Below the pieces are notes generated by a model. It made no database searches. It saw only the letters and a program-made list of their open reading frames with translations, and was not told where the DNA came from. Positions 12,601 through 23,805 of a DNA stretch of 64,000 nt are shown one piece after another; within the stretch, counting starts at the first letter, position 1; each line of letters opens with the position of its first letter. The stretch comes from Caenorhabditis remanei (lineage: Eukaryota > Nematoda > Chromadorea > Rhabditida > Rhabditidae), in assembly GCF_010183535.1 (NCBI RefSeq), contig NC_071331.1, positions 1,364,001 through 1,428,000 of the forward strand, in the 5' to 3' direction. The translations under genes and the position numbers were made by a program.

Positions 12601-12703
12601 AAGCCATGAAAGTGTAGAAAATTTTCAAAATATGCAAATTGCAAAACATTAATCTCGAGAAAATCGGAAATCGGAATGTTACTATAGGGAAGATTATAAA
12701 AAC
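9601..12703. other. AT-rich stretch without a supportable gene
   Basis: About 3 kb with only short open frames. A modestly GC-richer segment at 11560-11830, open on the minus strand for about 67 codons, could be a coding relic but has no recognisable domain. Text around 10790-10860 and 11040-11110 resembles 34680-34960, indicating an old dispersed duplication. Confidence 0.4.
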
Positions 12704-12967
12704 CATACTTGTCACGGGCCGGGCCCGGTCGACCCGGGTGAAGTGACTTTTTTTCGAAAAACATGTTTTTTTAGTATTAATTTTTGAAAAAGTGGTTTTT
12801 GAGGCATTTTCTGCAAAAATTCGACTGAATTGATGATTTTTATTAGTTCTAAAGTAAATTTTGTGATAAAAAAGCACTTGAAAATTATTTTTGGGGTGCC
12901 AAAATTTTAAAAAATTTTCCACCCGGGCCGGCAAAATTTTTCCTCGGCCCGTCAAATGACAAGTATG
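12704..12967. mobile_element. hAT-type non-autonomous element, GGCCCGG word family
   Basis: Termini CATACTTGTCA / TGACAAGTATG. The 8-bp TSD ATAAAAAC is perfect on both sides (12696-12703 and 12968-12975), the hallmark of hAT insertion. Sub-terminal blocks consist of GGGCCGGGCCC-like words around an AT-rich core. There is no coding capacity. Sister copies lie at 16035-16376 and 33790-34111. Confidence 0.85.
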
Positions 12968-13033
12968 ATAAAAACAGCGCAGAACAACAGAATTGCTAGA
13001 GGACTATTGGTTTACAGACTTCTTGAAACACGA

Positions 13034-13080
13034 AATGGTTCATGAAACCAGAATGTTTTGAGGACGAGGAGATAGAGAAT
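13034..13080 (-). pseudogene. Third srt exon scrap
   Basis: Minus-strand 13080-13034 reproduces the start of the first visible srt exon (ILYLLVLKTFWFHEPF) after a TTTTCAG acceptor. It then jumps directly into what is intron sequence in the other copies, so the rest of the exon and the donor were deleted. The neighbouring 13200-13475 matches the non-coding flank of the inverted arms (AAGCTAGGTGGCTTCAGGAC again). Confidence 0.65.
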
Positions 13081-13511
13081 CTGAAAATTTAAAATATCAG
13101 GATATTTGGTCTTTGGTCTTTGGGATTGCTGTGTATAGTACTAGGGGTTTACTTAGGATGTGTGGAACGGGAATAAAAAACGGCCAAATTCAAACTTAAT
13201 AAATCTGCTTAGGGACGTTTCGAAACTAGAAATTTTGAAGCCGAGACATTTGGCAACCTTTAAGTTTAGACACTTATCGAGGCTAAACATCTCGGAGCCA
13301 GAAATACGAAAATGATACAGTTTCACGTTATTGGTATCCAAAGTCTTGGTCTGGATTTTCAGTTGATGGCTATGTACTGTTGCCCTTGATCTATGATACT
13401 ATCCTTAAGCTAGGTGGCTTCAGGACCTCACTCTCAGGGTTGAGATTTACGGTCAAAATTTCATTTCCTGCTATTAAAGTATTATAATTATAATAACAAA
13501 TAAAATTTCAG

Positions 13512-14007
13512 TCCTACAATATCAATCTTGAATCGACTATCCAGAACTTCACAGCTTCTTGGGCCCTTCTGGATTATATAGAGAATCTGTAATCATACAT
13601 CGTGCTCAGCAACAAGTTCGTCGACAATTTCCTTGACTACACCAAAGAGAACTCCCTGCTCGTTCATGCAGGAGACGGATTCTTTGGAATGGAAGACTAT
13701 GTGGCTCTCATCCTCAACCCAGTGGTCAGTCGAATTGGATGCGCGTCTATGGCTGAGATTTGCCACGTGAAAGTGTGGGATTGTGTTCAAGAAATCACTC
13801 ACGTCGAGACATTGGATGTGGACACCATCTGCCTTCTCAACTTCTCGTAAGTTTATATTCAGAAAAACACAGAAATTAATTAATTTTTATTTCAGTGAAG
13901 ACCCGAGACGTGTTGAAAGAAACTACGGACATGTTGGAAGCCAGTGCCCAAAGGAAAGTGAAGATGGACTATGCCTCCCAATGGAACAGGGAACTTGCAA
14001 GCACTGA
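13512..14007 (+). pseudogene. CAP/SCP-like secreted protein, divergent copy A, broken
   Basis: Two exons: 13512-13846 (335 nt, the same length as the homologous exon in copies B, D and E) and 13896-14007. The first encodes YNINLESTIQNFTASWALLD, matching the YNRKLEAAIQNYTSSCDLLD block of the other copies. It is then interrupted by an in-frame TAA at 13590-13592. The rest stays open and ends in a Cys-rich tail with the conserved SQC...DGLC pattern. The signal-peptide exon and second exon are missing; the DNA directly upstream is the srt-associated duplicate. AATAAA occurs at 14067-14072. Long-diverged but alignable exon lengths argue that the family was once under selection. The CAP assignment rests on a helix-like N-terminal block, a GCA-xx-C motif and a Cys tail, and is tentative. 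Confidence 0.6.
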
Positions 14008-14299
14008 AGTGACGTTGTGTACAAACAAAATTTTTTACATTTCCATGACCTTATTTTAATCTTTTGAATAAATCTGAGATTGCTTATAAAATGATTTCAT
14101 TTTGAAGAAAATGCCTTGAAATAAATCTAAAACTCTTTCCACATCGATTCGTTTGAGAAAAAAAAATGGAAAAAGAAGATATCTTTATCTCTTATTCTTT
14201 TTTCATTTACGTTACCCATGAACTTTTATTTCATGTTCTCCATCAGAAGTAGAGAGAAGAACACTCAATCATCTGAGATGGCTGCTTGATTTCAAGCTG

Positions 14300-14580
14300 A
14301 CTTGTGCAAAATGTTTCAGATTTTCAGAATTTTCATATGAAATTCTTGTCTTTCATCTTCATGTCGATCAAACTCATCTTTTGGCACCACTGGTCGGAAC
14401 AGCTGTCTCAAAAGAAAAGATGCAAAAAGTTCAGAAAATATCTCTTCAGATGTTGTTTGCTTTTTTCGGACTCCCGCCACTTTTTTCGCACTTTCTCGGG
14501 GGAGCAGAGTAAAGAACACACAATCATGACAGAAGGGTGGCTTCCTTTTTGCTGACAGAAGCTTTTTGAAAAGCATCCAA
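14300..14580. repeat. Dispersed repeat R, copy 1
   Basis: Contains GCACTTTCTCGGGGGAG and a 'CTTTTTGAAAAGCATCCAAC'-type end. Similar text is at 31100-31590, 34330-34600 and 39080-39560 in both orientations. It is non-coding; open frames in it are not conserved between copies. Confidence 0.5.
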
Positions 14581-16034
14581 CTAAAAAGAAGATATTAGAT
14601 TTTAAAGAGTAGTTACTTCAAAGGATTTATTGGCGACTTTGGAAGATAGACTAGAAACAAACCAAGAATGTTAATGGAGACCACAGTAACACGTTAATTA
14701 AATTTTTTAAAAGATTCATAACTTTTAGAAACAGATTTCCGATAAAGGAATGCGGAATGTTTTTAGAGAGAACATTTTTCTTATGATACTGTGGAGTGAT
14801 TGCCCATCAGTGCTTATCCATGTGGTGCAACAGTAATAAACACGTTTCAGGTTGAAACATTGGGTGGTTTGAGATACAAGGGTTACTCGAAACATTACTG
14901 TAACATTAACCTCATTTCAATCTCAGCTGCTGGCAGATACTGTTATATCAGAATGATGATCTGCAAAAAAAGTTTTCAGAAAATAATCAGTTCCGTGATT
15001 CTTCTCCCCGAAATCTTTTACAGACCGATTTGGGGTTTCATATGATATCAATTAAGAAAAAAATCTTCAAATTTCAGAAAACAATCAAACTTTACAACAA
15101 GAAATGCAAAAATATACATACACATTAAAACCTCGCTGTACTCATTTTCTAAACAAACTAAACCACTTGTTTTCTGTTTTCAGAGTTCGATATATCTGTA
15201 TTATTTCTTGGTTTTTGTTAGACAAACATGTTCAAAATTTCGGAAACTTCTAACAATTTAGAGCTGCAAAAATTGTTGATTCTTCGCTTAGTCATCGCAG
15301 TTCACAATAGGAATAATGTTTCAGAAACCCCACTTCCTCTGCGTTGATTTTGAAGCAAATAGTTTTTTTTTTCAGAATCAAAATACTAATTCAACCCTTG
15401 TAACATCTTACACATCCCAGTGGATTCTATACATGAAACAAGAAACAGCATGTTCCAATAATTATACGCTATGTTGTTAATTTTGAGCAACTCATTACGG
15501 CAGATATGGTCAGAAAATGTTATTTTAAGTTTTGTGGACGCGAACAGCGTATTGGGATGAGAATGTTTGAAAATTAACTGTGTCCAGTTTTTGTTTTATT
15601 TTTTATTTCATCTGCACAACTGATCAGCTTTCAGATACTTCCTTCATATCTTGACCTAGCGTATAAGATTCTGAAAGTCTGGTTATTTACAAGTTATGAA
15701 ACAGGTTTTTCATCGTAAATGCACCGGTTTAACTACTCCCACTGGCACTTTATTTATTTTAAACCCGATTTTTTCTTTCCTTAATCAAGATCTTAACTGT
15801 TATTTCCTTCATTGAAATAATTGACATACAATTCCAGAAGAGCATGTTTCAGCAACCGTTTTTATCGTCGACTTTGCTGGTAATCCCACTGCACTATAAT
15901 TTTTGCATATCCAACTCAATAATTATCATCACTTTACAATTAGTTGCATTAGGCAGTGTTTTGAAACACTACAAGCTATAATTTTTCAATCCTAGAATGA
16001 TAATTTTGGAGAATGTACTGTTTCTGGTTTTTAC
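14581..16034. other. Non-coding stretch with dispersed repeats
   Basis: No gene supported. The phrase around 14750-14830 ('tgattgcccatcagtg') recurs at 16600, 17155, 19365 and 36305, marking a dispersed repeat that also surrounds the CAP-like copies. Text near 15840-15970 recurs near 35950-36090. Confidence 0.4.
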
Positions 16035-16376
16035 CATACTTGTCACGGGCCGGGCCGATTTCCAAATTTTCACCGGCCCGGCCCGGCCCGGGTCGACCCG
16101 GTCGGCCCGGGTGAAGCGACTTTTTTCAAAAAAACATGTTTTTTTCAGCAGTAATTTTAGAAAAAGTGGTTTTTGGGGCATTTTCTGCAAAAATTCGACT
16201 GAATTGACGATTTTTATTAGTTCTACAGTGAATTTAGTGATAAAAAAGCACTTGAAAATTATTTTTGGGGTGCAAAAATTAAAAAAAAAATTTTCACCCG
16301 GGCCGGGCCGGCAAAATTTTTCCTCGGCCCGGCCCTGGCCCGGCCCGCCGGGCCGGCTCGTCAAATGACAAGTATG
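16035..16376. mobile_element. hAT-type element, GGCCCGG word family, copy 2
   Basis: Same termini as 12704-12967 (CATACTTGTCA / TGACAAGTATG). The 8-bp TSD GTTTTTAC is perfect (16027-16034 and 16377-16384). Sub-terminal arrays of GGCCCGGCCCGG are longer than in copy 1. The AT-rich core is closely similar to copy 1 (for example GCATTTTCTGCAAAAATTCG). Confidence 0.9.
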
Positions 16377-17789
16377 GTTTTTACCTTTTTTATTTTCCTA
16401 TGAACGGTGATAATTAGAGGAGACATTGCCATTTTTTCTATTAACTGTACTCCATTCGTTAAAAAAATCATGTTTTGAAGTACAAACGAACCGAATAATT
16501 AAATAATAATATGATTTTTACAAAAAGATTTTCAAATAAAAGAATGCGGGGTGCATTTAAATAGATATTTTGGGGGATCTACCCTACTGTAGGGTAATTG
16601 CCCATCAGTACATTTCATTATGCCGCAACATTGAAAAACCGTTTCAAAAATTAGAGATAACAAAATTTTTGCTTTGGAATGGTGGTAATATACAGGGTGG
16701 CTGAAAAGTATTGAGACATGTATTTCCCTGCATAGAAAAAACTCTAAATGTCCATTTCAGAAAATAACTATTTTTTTTGAATCAGTACAACAGTATGACC
16801 AGCTTTTGAAAAAAAAGTACTACGTTTGATTCCGTGGTCGCGTGCCAGGCGTCCAGATGTGACAAGGAAAAAGAGACTCTGCGTCGTAGCTCATATCTTC
16901 AGGAGCACAAATTTTCTAAGACTAGGAATTTGGTTGGTGGCAGCTGAGATGTTATCCCCAAAATTATATTAATACAAAAAACAGATAAACGCATGGTCAT
17001 GGACCCACGAGGACTACAAGGGCAACCTTCAGTATTGAGAAAAATGAACAAAATAGCGAGTTTTTAGAAAAACCGTCACAAAAATTGAGGACAAAATATA
17101 GGAAGAGTTCAACAATTACACAGAGTTAAAATCTGTTGATCAACGAAAGACTGTATGGTCAGTGCCCATCAGCACATATCAGTAATACGCAACAGTGAAA
17201 AAATGTTTCAGAAACAAGAAATAACCAGGTTTTCAGAAAGTGTTCGCTTCGGGTGGTGCTTCATCTTAAAAAAAACCGTATTTTTAAGAAATTTTTTTTT
17301 GAATATTTTCAAAAAACGATTTGTCGTATGTTCTTCGCGTCAATCTGTTCATTTACATCACTGTTCATGGAAATCTTGAAACTATATTCCTGGTTTCTAG
17401 TCAAGTGCCGTATCATGATAAGATACCATAAGAATCCAGAATATACTCGTTGCGTTTTGTCTTGTTATGTACAGCATAGTCAAGTTTCAGCATATTCCAG
17501 GACGTTTCATTAACTTTTCATTTCCCCATAAATTCTAACAGAACTTGCGAGAATCTTGCGAGACAAGAATGACCATAAAGAATATCATTTTGACATTTTT
17601 ATTAATTTTTGTACACATTTAATAATGAAAATAAAACGAAATCGATATAGTTAGAACCGTGAAACACGATAGAATATCAAAATGGGAGGAAAAATGTACT
17701 TGATTCACAATGAAAGAGCACAATAGTTTTGTATAGATTTATCTATTTTCTCACAGGAAAAGAATTCGCGATCCTCTCGGAAAATTCTC
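16377..17789. other. Non-coding stretch
   Basis: No gene supported. At 16693 there is a CAGGGTGGCTGAAAAGT phrase preceded by TA that resembles a mariner-type terminus, but no matching opposite end was found. The DNA at 17100-17230 belongs to the dispersed repeat seen at 14750 and 36240. Confidence 0.4.
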
Positions 17790-18235
17790 GAAAAGTTCAG
17801 TGAGAATTTATGCGGGAATTTCTCTTGAACAAAACGGATACACCCCTTAAACATTTGCCAGATATCTGTTCCTAGAAAAAGAGCACATTTCAAAGAGATT
17901 TCGAAAGAATGCATTAATGTCTTTCCCAGTTTTTTAGATGAAGATAGATGGATGTGTCACTCGTGTTCTATGGACTTTTTCCTGTGTCTCGGAATTCAAC
18001 TCCCTTGCATTCTTTATGAGAAAAAAGAGAGAAGAAAGCTCAATCATGTGGAGTCGGCACTGCAGTTCCGATGCACTTTTTTTCAAAAAATGGCTCTAAT
18101 TCGCGGAAAGGGGCGTGGCCTAGTCGGAGGGGACTCTCGAATGCATTCGTTTTGTCGTTCTTGTTCGCTTTCTGTTCAAAGTCTTGGGATTTTTCGAAAG
18201 ATTTTAGCTGTTTCAAAATGTTGATAATAATTTTT
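17790..18235 (+). repeat. Shared upstream block of CAP-like copy B
   Basis: Begins near GAACAAAACGGATACA and runs through TTTGCCAGATATCTGTTCCT, ATGCATTAATGTCTTTCCCA and GCGGAAAGGGGCGTGGC. The same block precedes copy C (19735-19975 plus 30166-30340) and copy E (37115-37520). Its fixed position 100-550 bp upstream of exon 1 makes it the likely promoter region, though it may simply have been co-duplicated. Confidence 0.6.
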
Positions 18236-18300
18236 GAATAAATAAAATTTGAATAATTCTTCACAGTAGTCCTTTTTTTTGCACTTGAGTATATCTTTTC

Positions 18301-18303
18301 CAG
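18301..18303 (+). promoter_or_regulatory. Acceptor before the ATG of copy B (possible trans-splice site)
   Basis: A TTTTCCAG acceptor lies 38 bp before the ATG with no obvious upstream donor. Equivalent acceptors precede copies C (30395-30397) and E (37571-37573). This could be an SL trans-splice site or the end of a 5'UTR intron. Confidence 0.4.
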
Positions 18304-18341
18304 GTAAAAACAAAACTTCTCAATTTCGTCTCTCTCCAAAA

Positions 18342-19135
18342 ATGATGCTCAACTTTTTCATCACCATCATCCTCCTGTTTGCAGGTAAAGCTTATCAAAA
18401 TCCCATGAATTTCCTCAAAATCCTAATTTTCAGCCACCATCGTCTCCGCGTCACCTGCCGCTCTCCACACCGGGTTTCAACAATAGAGCTTAGAGCACAT
18501 CAACTCATTCCGCAGTCGATTCGCCAATGCAGCTCAGATTGCTAACATGCAAAAAATGGTGAGTTTAGGGCTGCCTATGTCTTTAACCCTCTATTTTCAG
18601 AGATATAATCGCAAATTGGAAGCAGCCATCCAGAATTATACTTCAAGCTGTGACCTTCTGGACGAAATTGAGGATATGCCCACGTATGCTATTCTGGACA
18701 AAAAATTTATCGACAGCCACATTCGGCAGACCGAAACACATCAAGATCATCTTGAGGTATACGAATATCATATTGAGATTCTCTTGGGACCGGATCGTAC
18801 TGTGACTCATATTCTGCATCCATTGGCTACACAGGTCGGTTGCGCATTGATGGCTTCACCATGTAAATGGCCGAGAGGTCATGAGGAATGGCCGACAATC
18901 GGCAAAATTCAAACCATCTGCCTTGTCGGAGAAGTGTAAGTTTAGACATCTAAAGTTTTGGCACAGTTCTTACAACTGCGCTCCACCGAAATCTCCTAGA
19001 AAATGTCTCTTTTTCAGTGCCGCAATCGAAGGTAACGGGAGGATCTATGGGAAGCCAGGTTCGAAATGCTTGGAAGGACAAAAAGATGGACTATGTGTTT
19101 CGAAGGACAGCTGTGTTTGCGATAATTTAATTTGA
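18342..19135 (+). pseudogene. CAP/SCP-like secreted protein, copy B, nonsense mutation in exon 2
   Basis: Exons 18342-18384, 18434-18558, 18601-18935 and 19018-19135, with introns of 49, 42 and 82 bp. Exon 1 encodes a hydrophobic signal peptide (MMLNFFITIILLFAG). Exon 2 has the LHTGFQQ...SFRSRFANAAQIANMQ region. Exon 3 encodes the YNRKLEAAIQNYTSSCDLLD block and a GCALMASPCKWPRG segment. Exon 4 gives a Cys-rich tail (GSKCLEGQKDGLC). The helix-rich N-terminus, GCAxxxxPC and Cys tail resemble a divergent CAP/SCP extracellular protein. An in-frame TAG at 18484-18486 replaces the AAG of copies C, D and E, truncating the product to about 30 residues. Otherwise the frame is fully open, so the stop looks recent. 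AATAAA at 19248-19253. Confidence 0.65.
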
Positions 19136-19734
19136 TTTAATTTGAGTTGTACTGTTAACCTGAAAATCAAAAACATTGCTTTCTTTGCAATCAGTTATAT
19201 TGTAATCTTCTCTGTTTTGAAAATATTTTAAGGGGTTTGAAAATCTGAATAAACTTGATTAGGTAATTGAATAAAAATACTCTTTTTACAACTTTTAGAA
19301 ACAGATTTTCAGATAACGAAATGCGGTGTGCTCTTAGAGAGTAAAACGTCGGCAATGATATTGTAGGGTGATTGCCCATAAGTGGATATCAATAACACGC
19401 AACAGTGAAAAACCGTTTCAAAAATTTGAAACAAACAGGTTATAAGAACATTTTCGCTTCGAGGGTTGCTTAATCTACTGTTCAGCTGGAAAAACCGTGT
19501 TTTCATGAAAATTTTGTGGATAAAAAGATTAGAAAACTATTGGTTTAAAAAACTTCCTTCTTATCCACATCAATTTGTCTTTTTACTTCATTGTTCATGG
19601 GAATTTTGAAACCGTATTCCTGCGATTCCAGCTGAACCCAACATGTTCGTTACTTTAGTGGAGTTTTTAGTAAAATCATAATTGCCCATTGATTTTCATC
19701 CTACATATGCTATTAACGTTAAATTCTGATGACT
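19136..19734. other. 3' flank and dispersed repeat
   Basis: 3' flank of copy B followed by the repeat 'cagattttcagataacgaaatgcgg ... tgattgcccataagtgg' (19308-19390), also at 36243-36320 upstream of copy E. No gene is supported. Confidence 0.5.
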
Positions 19735-19975
19735 TTCTCTTGAACAAAACGGATACATCCCACAAACTTTTGCCAGATATCTGTTCCTCGAAATCGAGCA
19801 CATTTCAAAGAGATTTCGAAAGAATGCATTAATGTCTTTCCCAGTTTTTTAAAAGAAGATAGATCTATGTGTCTCTCGTGTTCTATGGACTTTTTCCTGT
19901 GTTTCGGAACTCAATTCTCTTGCATTCTCTATGGGGGAAAAGAGAAAAGAAAGCTCAATCATGTGGAGTTGGCGC
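19735..19975 (+). repeat. Upstream block of CAP-like copy C, left part
   Basis: Matches 17800-18050 and 37115-37360. It stops abruptly at GGCGC (19971-19975), where the LTR element begins, and resumes at 30166 with the duplicated GGCGC. The retrotransposon therefore split the upstream region of copy C. Confidence 0.8.
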
Positions 19976-20697
19976 TGTGGAGGCGGGCCTTAAATGCGGT
20001 CGGAGACAGACCCGCTCCTGAGAAAATCTTCCCTAACTGGTTAAACGTGTCAGAAATAACGGCTAATAATGTGAGGATGAGCGGTGCGACAACAGAACAC
20101 AGTTTTAAGACATTGACCCATTTATTACGATAGATTTAGTTAGTATAATTCAATATTTAGTAAAGCGTCCTGCTGGATGTGCCGCGGGTCGAAAAGTAGA
20201 CGAATGAGCGTTCACAACCGCGGATCGCTTGCAAATGGCCTAAAGGGCCTAAAAAGGGCGATTATTCACTCTCCCAAGCGTCAGTAGCGCATAAAATGGG
20301 CTAAAATAGTCCGGAAAATGATAGGATCTATTTAGCCGACACTTTCACACTCGTCACGTTACCGGACGACCGGAAGAGGCAACCACTCTCGTCAATTTAG
20401 ACTGAGCAATGAGGAGGCGCGGCGGCCGCTACGCGACCGCTCGCGGCTGAGTGGAGCGCGTTTACTGACTCAACGGGTTTAGAGCGGTAATTCAAATTAG
20501 AATTAATTGAATATTCCTGATAACAGGTGATTGAAAAGAGAGAAATAAAGTGAATTAGTGAACAGATTGGAACAATGTTGAAATAAGAGATTAGTAAGGC
20601 GATGATGAGCCTAGTTTTGCGGGGAAAACCATGTGGGGCTCATCATTCAGCCTTTCAGTTGTCGACAATTTTGTCTTTGGGGAAATAGTTGACAACA
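19976..20697 (-). repeat. LTR (3' LTR in element orientation)
   Basis: 722 bp, TGTGGAGGCGGG...TTGACAACA on the plus strand, with no difference from 29444-30165 noticed. It contains CCGCGGGTCG (20182) and CCGCGGATCG (20218), two members of the element-wide motif. Confidence 0.95.
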
Positions 20698-21300
20698 TTC
20701 CCGGGGGGAGGGTGCCAGCGGTCTCCTGACTGTCCGCGTGATGAACGTAATTAATGGGAAGCTCTTTGGCTTTTCGAGAAAGATATTTTCTAACTCTGAC
20801 CGCTGGCAACTCCAAAATATCATCATCCGCGGCTTCAGCCGGTAAGACTCTTTGTGGATCTTGAAAAGTATCCGCATTTCCCAATCTCTTTTCAATGATG
20901 TCAGAATCGTCATCTGTGTCACCTGACACTGGATTATTCTCAAGATGATCGGTGTTTAGGTTCAGTGGTAATTTTATATTATTTGATTTATTTACATTAA
21001 AATTTGGATTTATATGATTTTCACATTCAGCAATGTCTGGCAAGTCTTTTGTTAAGAATAGCTCTGGGAAGTGTTTCATGTCTAGATTGGACAGAACCGC
21101 GGGTGCTGGTAGCTAGCTCTCTAGGATTGGAGTCCTGTGTATCTTCTGTCTCTTCCTCTGTCGCAATATTAGGGCGGTTCAGTGGATTTAATTCAAGAGG
21201 AATCAACTGAGAGACTGCACGAGAGTATAATACCTCTGCACTTTACAATCGCGGATCGAATTTGTCCGTCGCGTTTTGATCTTTCGACATGAGAGATTAT
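20591..21300 (-). pseudogene. Integrase C-terminal relic and 3' tail of the BEL-like polyprotein
   Basis: Reading minus-strand from about 21261: IRSAIVKCRG (21261-21223) then, one nucleotide out of frame, SRAVSQLIPLELNPLNRPN (from about 21224). An acidic Thr/Gln-rich stretch follows. R(A/P)V-xx-L-x-PLE closes the integrase C-terminal region of BEL/Pao polyproteins. A 162-codon open frame (21079-20591) overlaps in another frame and runs into the LTR. The spacing to the HHCC-like scrap at about 21.5-21.6 kb is too short for an integrase core, so the catalytic region is deleted. Confidence 0.5.
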
Positions 21301-21452
21301 TCCCGATGACTATTTGTGACTTTTTTGACGTTGTCTAGTCTTCTGGCCTTTGGACATTAATGTCATATGTTTTGTGAGCGACAGTTTTTGCAAGTGGAAA
21401 CCGCGGGTGTCTTAGAATCGTCTTACTGGCTTCATGTGGAAGCACTGAAGAT

Positions 21453-21641
21453 TCAATCCTTCTGTGTAACACGGTGTATTCCATCTGCGTCAGTGTTGTG
21501 CTCGATGACAGTAGGGAAGGTGTAGCCGTGATAATATACAATCAGTCCTTGCAGTGCTCGGTGATACTGAGCAATCTCGCTATCTTTGCTAGGTGAAGCT
21601 AGTCGAGATTTTGGAACTGTTTCATCACTTGGCTTTCCCAA
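21453..21641 (-). pseudogene. Possible HHCC/RNase H junction relic
   Basis: A short frame contains SKDSEIAQY...LIVYYHGYT...IEHNT, which loosely resembles the 'KDSELAxLIVxxxHxxxxHxGxxHT' lead-in to BEL/Pao integrase zinc domains. It is degenerate and the call is weak. Confidence 0.3.
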
Positions 21642-23092
21642 GGCCAGGACTTTACTTGGCTGAATGTTTTCAAAGTTTTTGTAATCGTTTTAGTGAGTAT
21701 TTAAGAGAATTTGTTGTTGCATATGATCCTTTTCTCGTATCAGTAGCGTTCCGAACCATGACAGTTGTGTCATTGTGTGGTTGAACCGCGGATCGAGGGA
21801 CAATGGGTTTCTTTTTTCTTGCAATCATGTATGGTCATGTCGAGGATCTGTCTCGATAGTATGGACAAGATCACATGCCAATTGCATTGAACGAATACCG
21901 AGTTTGGAAATTGTCCAGGTGTCATATTTTGACGGGCGGATCGCAACATCTATTTGGGATGGGTGTCTTTGTCTTTATTGAAAATAATTTTAGTAAATTT
22001 TATTTAAAAGTTTTGTGCCTTTCTTCAGTTTGATTACCAGCTTGGCCAATCTCTTGCAGCACCGCTGCTGGACGTGACTTGTTGCCGTTATATGTAAGAT
22101 AACTTTTTATTCTTTTGTTCTTGTGTCTGACAACTGCGATGAGCTTATGTATAAAATCCAGTGTGGATTTTTAGGAACTGTCATCAGATGTACAGGTATC
22201 TTTAGAACTCAGGGTTTTCAACCTTGGGTTTGGCAATTTTGTAAGTCAGTTCTGTCAGGGCATCTTCCGGATCACTACTGTTCAATTGCAGTTCGATATT
22301 CGTCTGACAACCGCGGATCGTTAACCGTCTGCCCTAGGGCTGGCTGTGGATTCGTAGTAGCGAGTTTTTCGGATAAGATTACCTCTGCTTGGATCTTTGG
22401 GTCCATTAGAGCTGGTGATCCTACAATCACTATGGATTGTGGATTTTTGAAATCTTGAAGATGATTTTGTAAGGCATGAATATTTGTTTTTCGAATGTGG
22501 TGAATCTGAATCATTGGACTGACAGTCATGTTCGTTTCAAGATCAGGTGTAAGCAACCATTTGCTTATGAATCCAGAATGATGGACAGAAAAGCTCCTGA
22601 GTCCATAGGACCAAGAAGTGGTTAGTCTTCTGTTGGTTTCAGATAAAGGAATCTGAGGCGTTACTAGTCATTCGGACCAAATGTCGCATAAACATGATGG
22701 TTTGATCTTTGTAGAAACTCAGGGAACAGCTGCATAGCCAATTCTCCTTTATCACCGTCTTCGGTATAGTTAGTTTTTAAAGAAATTTTCATATTATGAG
22801 TATTTTTAGGATTTGTAGCGGCTACAACCGCGGATCGTGAACAATGTTCTACAGATCTGGCGGTTCGAACAAGGTTCGAGAAGTGTCACTTTGTGAAACA
22901 TGGTTACTGTAACCGATGAATGAAGCATTGAAGCAATTATCAGTGAAAGATATAGTTGTCAAGTCACATTGTGACGCACCGTTTGGTACATTTGACTCTG
23001 TCGTGATACTTTTACTTCGGTTTTTTAGCTTTGGTGGAACGATATACGTTGCCACTGGCTGAGCTTCCTTCAGACAGTTCTCTTTGTTTCAG

Positions 23093-23359
23093 TTAGTACT
23101 CTTCCTTTGGACAGTCTCTTGTATGAAGAATATCACTACAATATCCATAACTTTTGTATGGGTAAACTTTAGTTTGATTTGAGTCACTGATCTCTACGAG
23201 CTTTTGGAAAAGTTCCAGCATACTTTCTGCGTTCAGATTAAGATCTTGATGAAGCTTTGATCTTTGGCTACGAGATCTCTGACGGCAGGTACACTCTGTT
23301 GTGTGCTCTGGATCTATTGACTGATGTTTTGGGTCTGTTTGACTCATGAATTTGTGCAC
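23093..23359 (-). pseudogene. Gag-like zinc-knuckle relic
   Basis: The frame ends with YGYCSDILHTRDCPKEEY, close to the C-x2-C...H-T-x2-C pattern of a gag zinc knuckle but lacking the first Cys. It lies 5' (minus strand) of the integrase scrap, the expected gag-pol order. Only about 1.9 kb separates the two, whereas an intact pol needs over 4 kb. Confidence 0.45.
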
Positions 23360-23805
23360 CTGGGTGCTGTTCCATATCTTGGACCATTTGGTTCGTGTGT
23401 TGTAGAATGTGTCTCTGAAACTCTCTGATTTTGAGCAACATTTGAGGTAGCATTCTTTATCTCTTGTTTAGCTTCTGTACAGAATATCTCTGTCAAATCA
23501 AGAGTATGGAAAGCGTTAGGTGTTTCGGTGGAATTTGATTTAATGCTTTGGTAACTGATAATGACTGCTGTGTGTTGGGGAGATTGTACTGTTGTGACAG
23601 TGGTTTCCCTCTCCGCGGATCGTACACCAGTAATGAGAGTTGAATCGATAATGTCCGCAACCGCGGATCGATCATAAGCACTTTCATGTTGAAGTAACTC
23701 TCTGGACGGAACGTCCTGATCTTTATGAGCAAGTCTTCTCATGTTACCTTCGCAGGTTTTTGGTTTTTCGAGATATGAGTCAAGATCTCCGATCTTATTG
23801 GCCAC
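23344..23805 (-). pseudogene. Gag-like Ser/Thr-rich open frame
   Basis: 153 codons, rich in Ser/Thr/Gln/Glu with a coding-like composition, directly upstream of the zinc-knuckle scrap and overlapping it by a few bases in another frame. It may be a decayed gag. No specific domain is recognised. Confidence 0.3.

Noticed and set aside
13153..13341. 62-codon minus-strand frame with ISGSEMFSLDKCL
   Set aside because: Vaguely reminiscent of F-box-associated domains, but the homologous segments at 6805-6990 and 8050-8200 are interrupted by stops, so it is treated as non-coding flank of the srt duplicates.
15969..16368. Overlapping open frames on both strands rich in Gly/Pro/Arg/Ala
   Set aside because: They arise from GGCCCGG words in the element at 16035-16376, and both strands are open for the same reason.
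16693..16740. Mariner-like terminus CAGGGTGGCTGAAAAGT
   Set aside because: No matching inverted end or TA duplication could be found downstream, so no element could be delimited.
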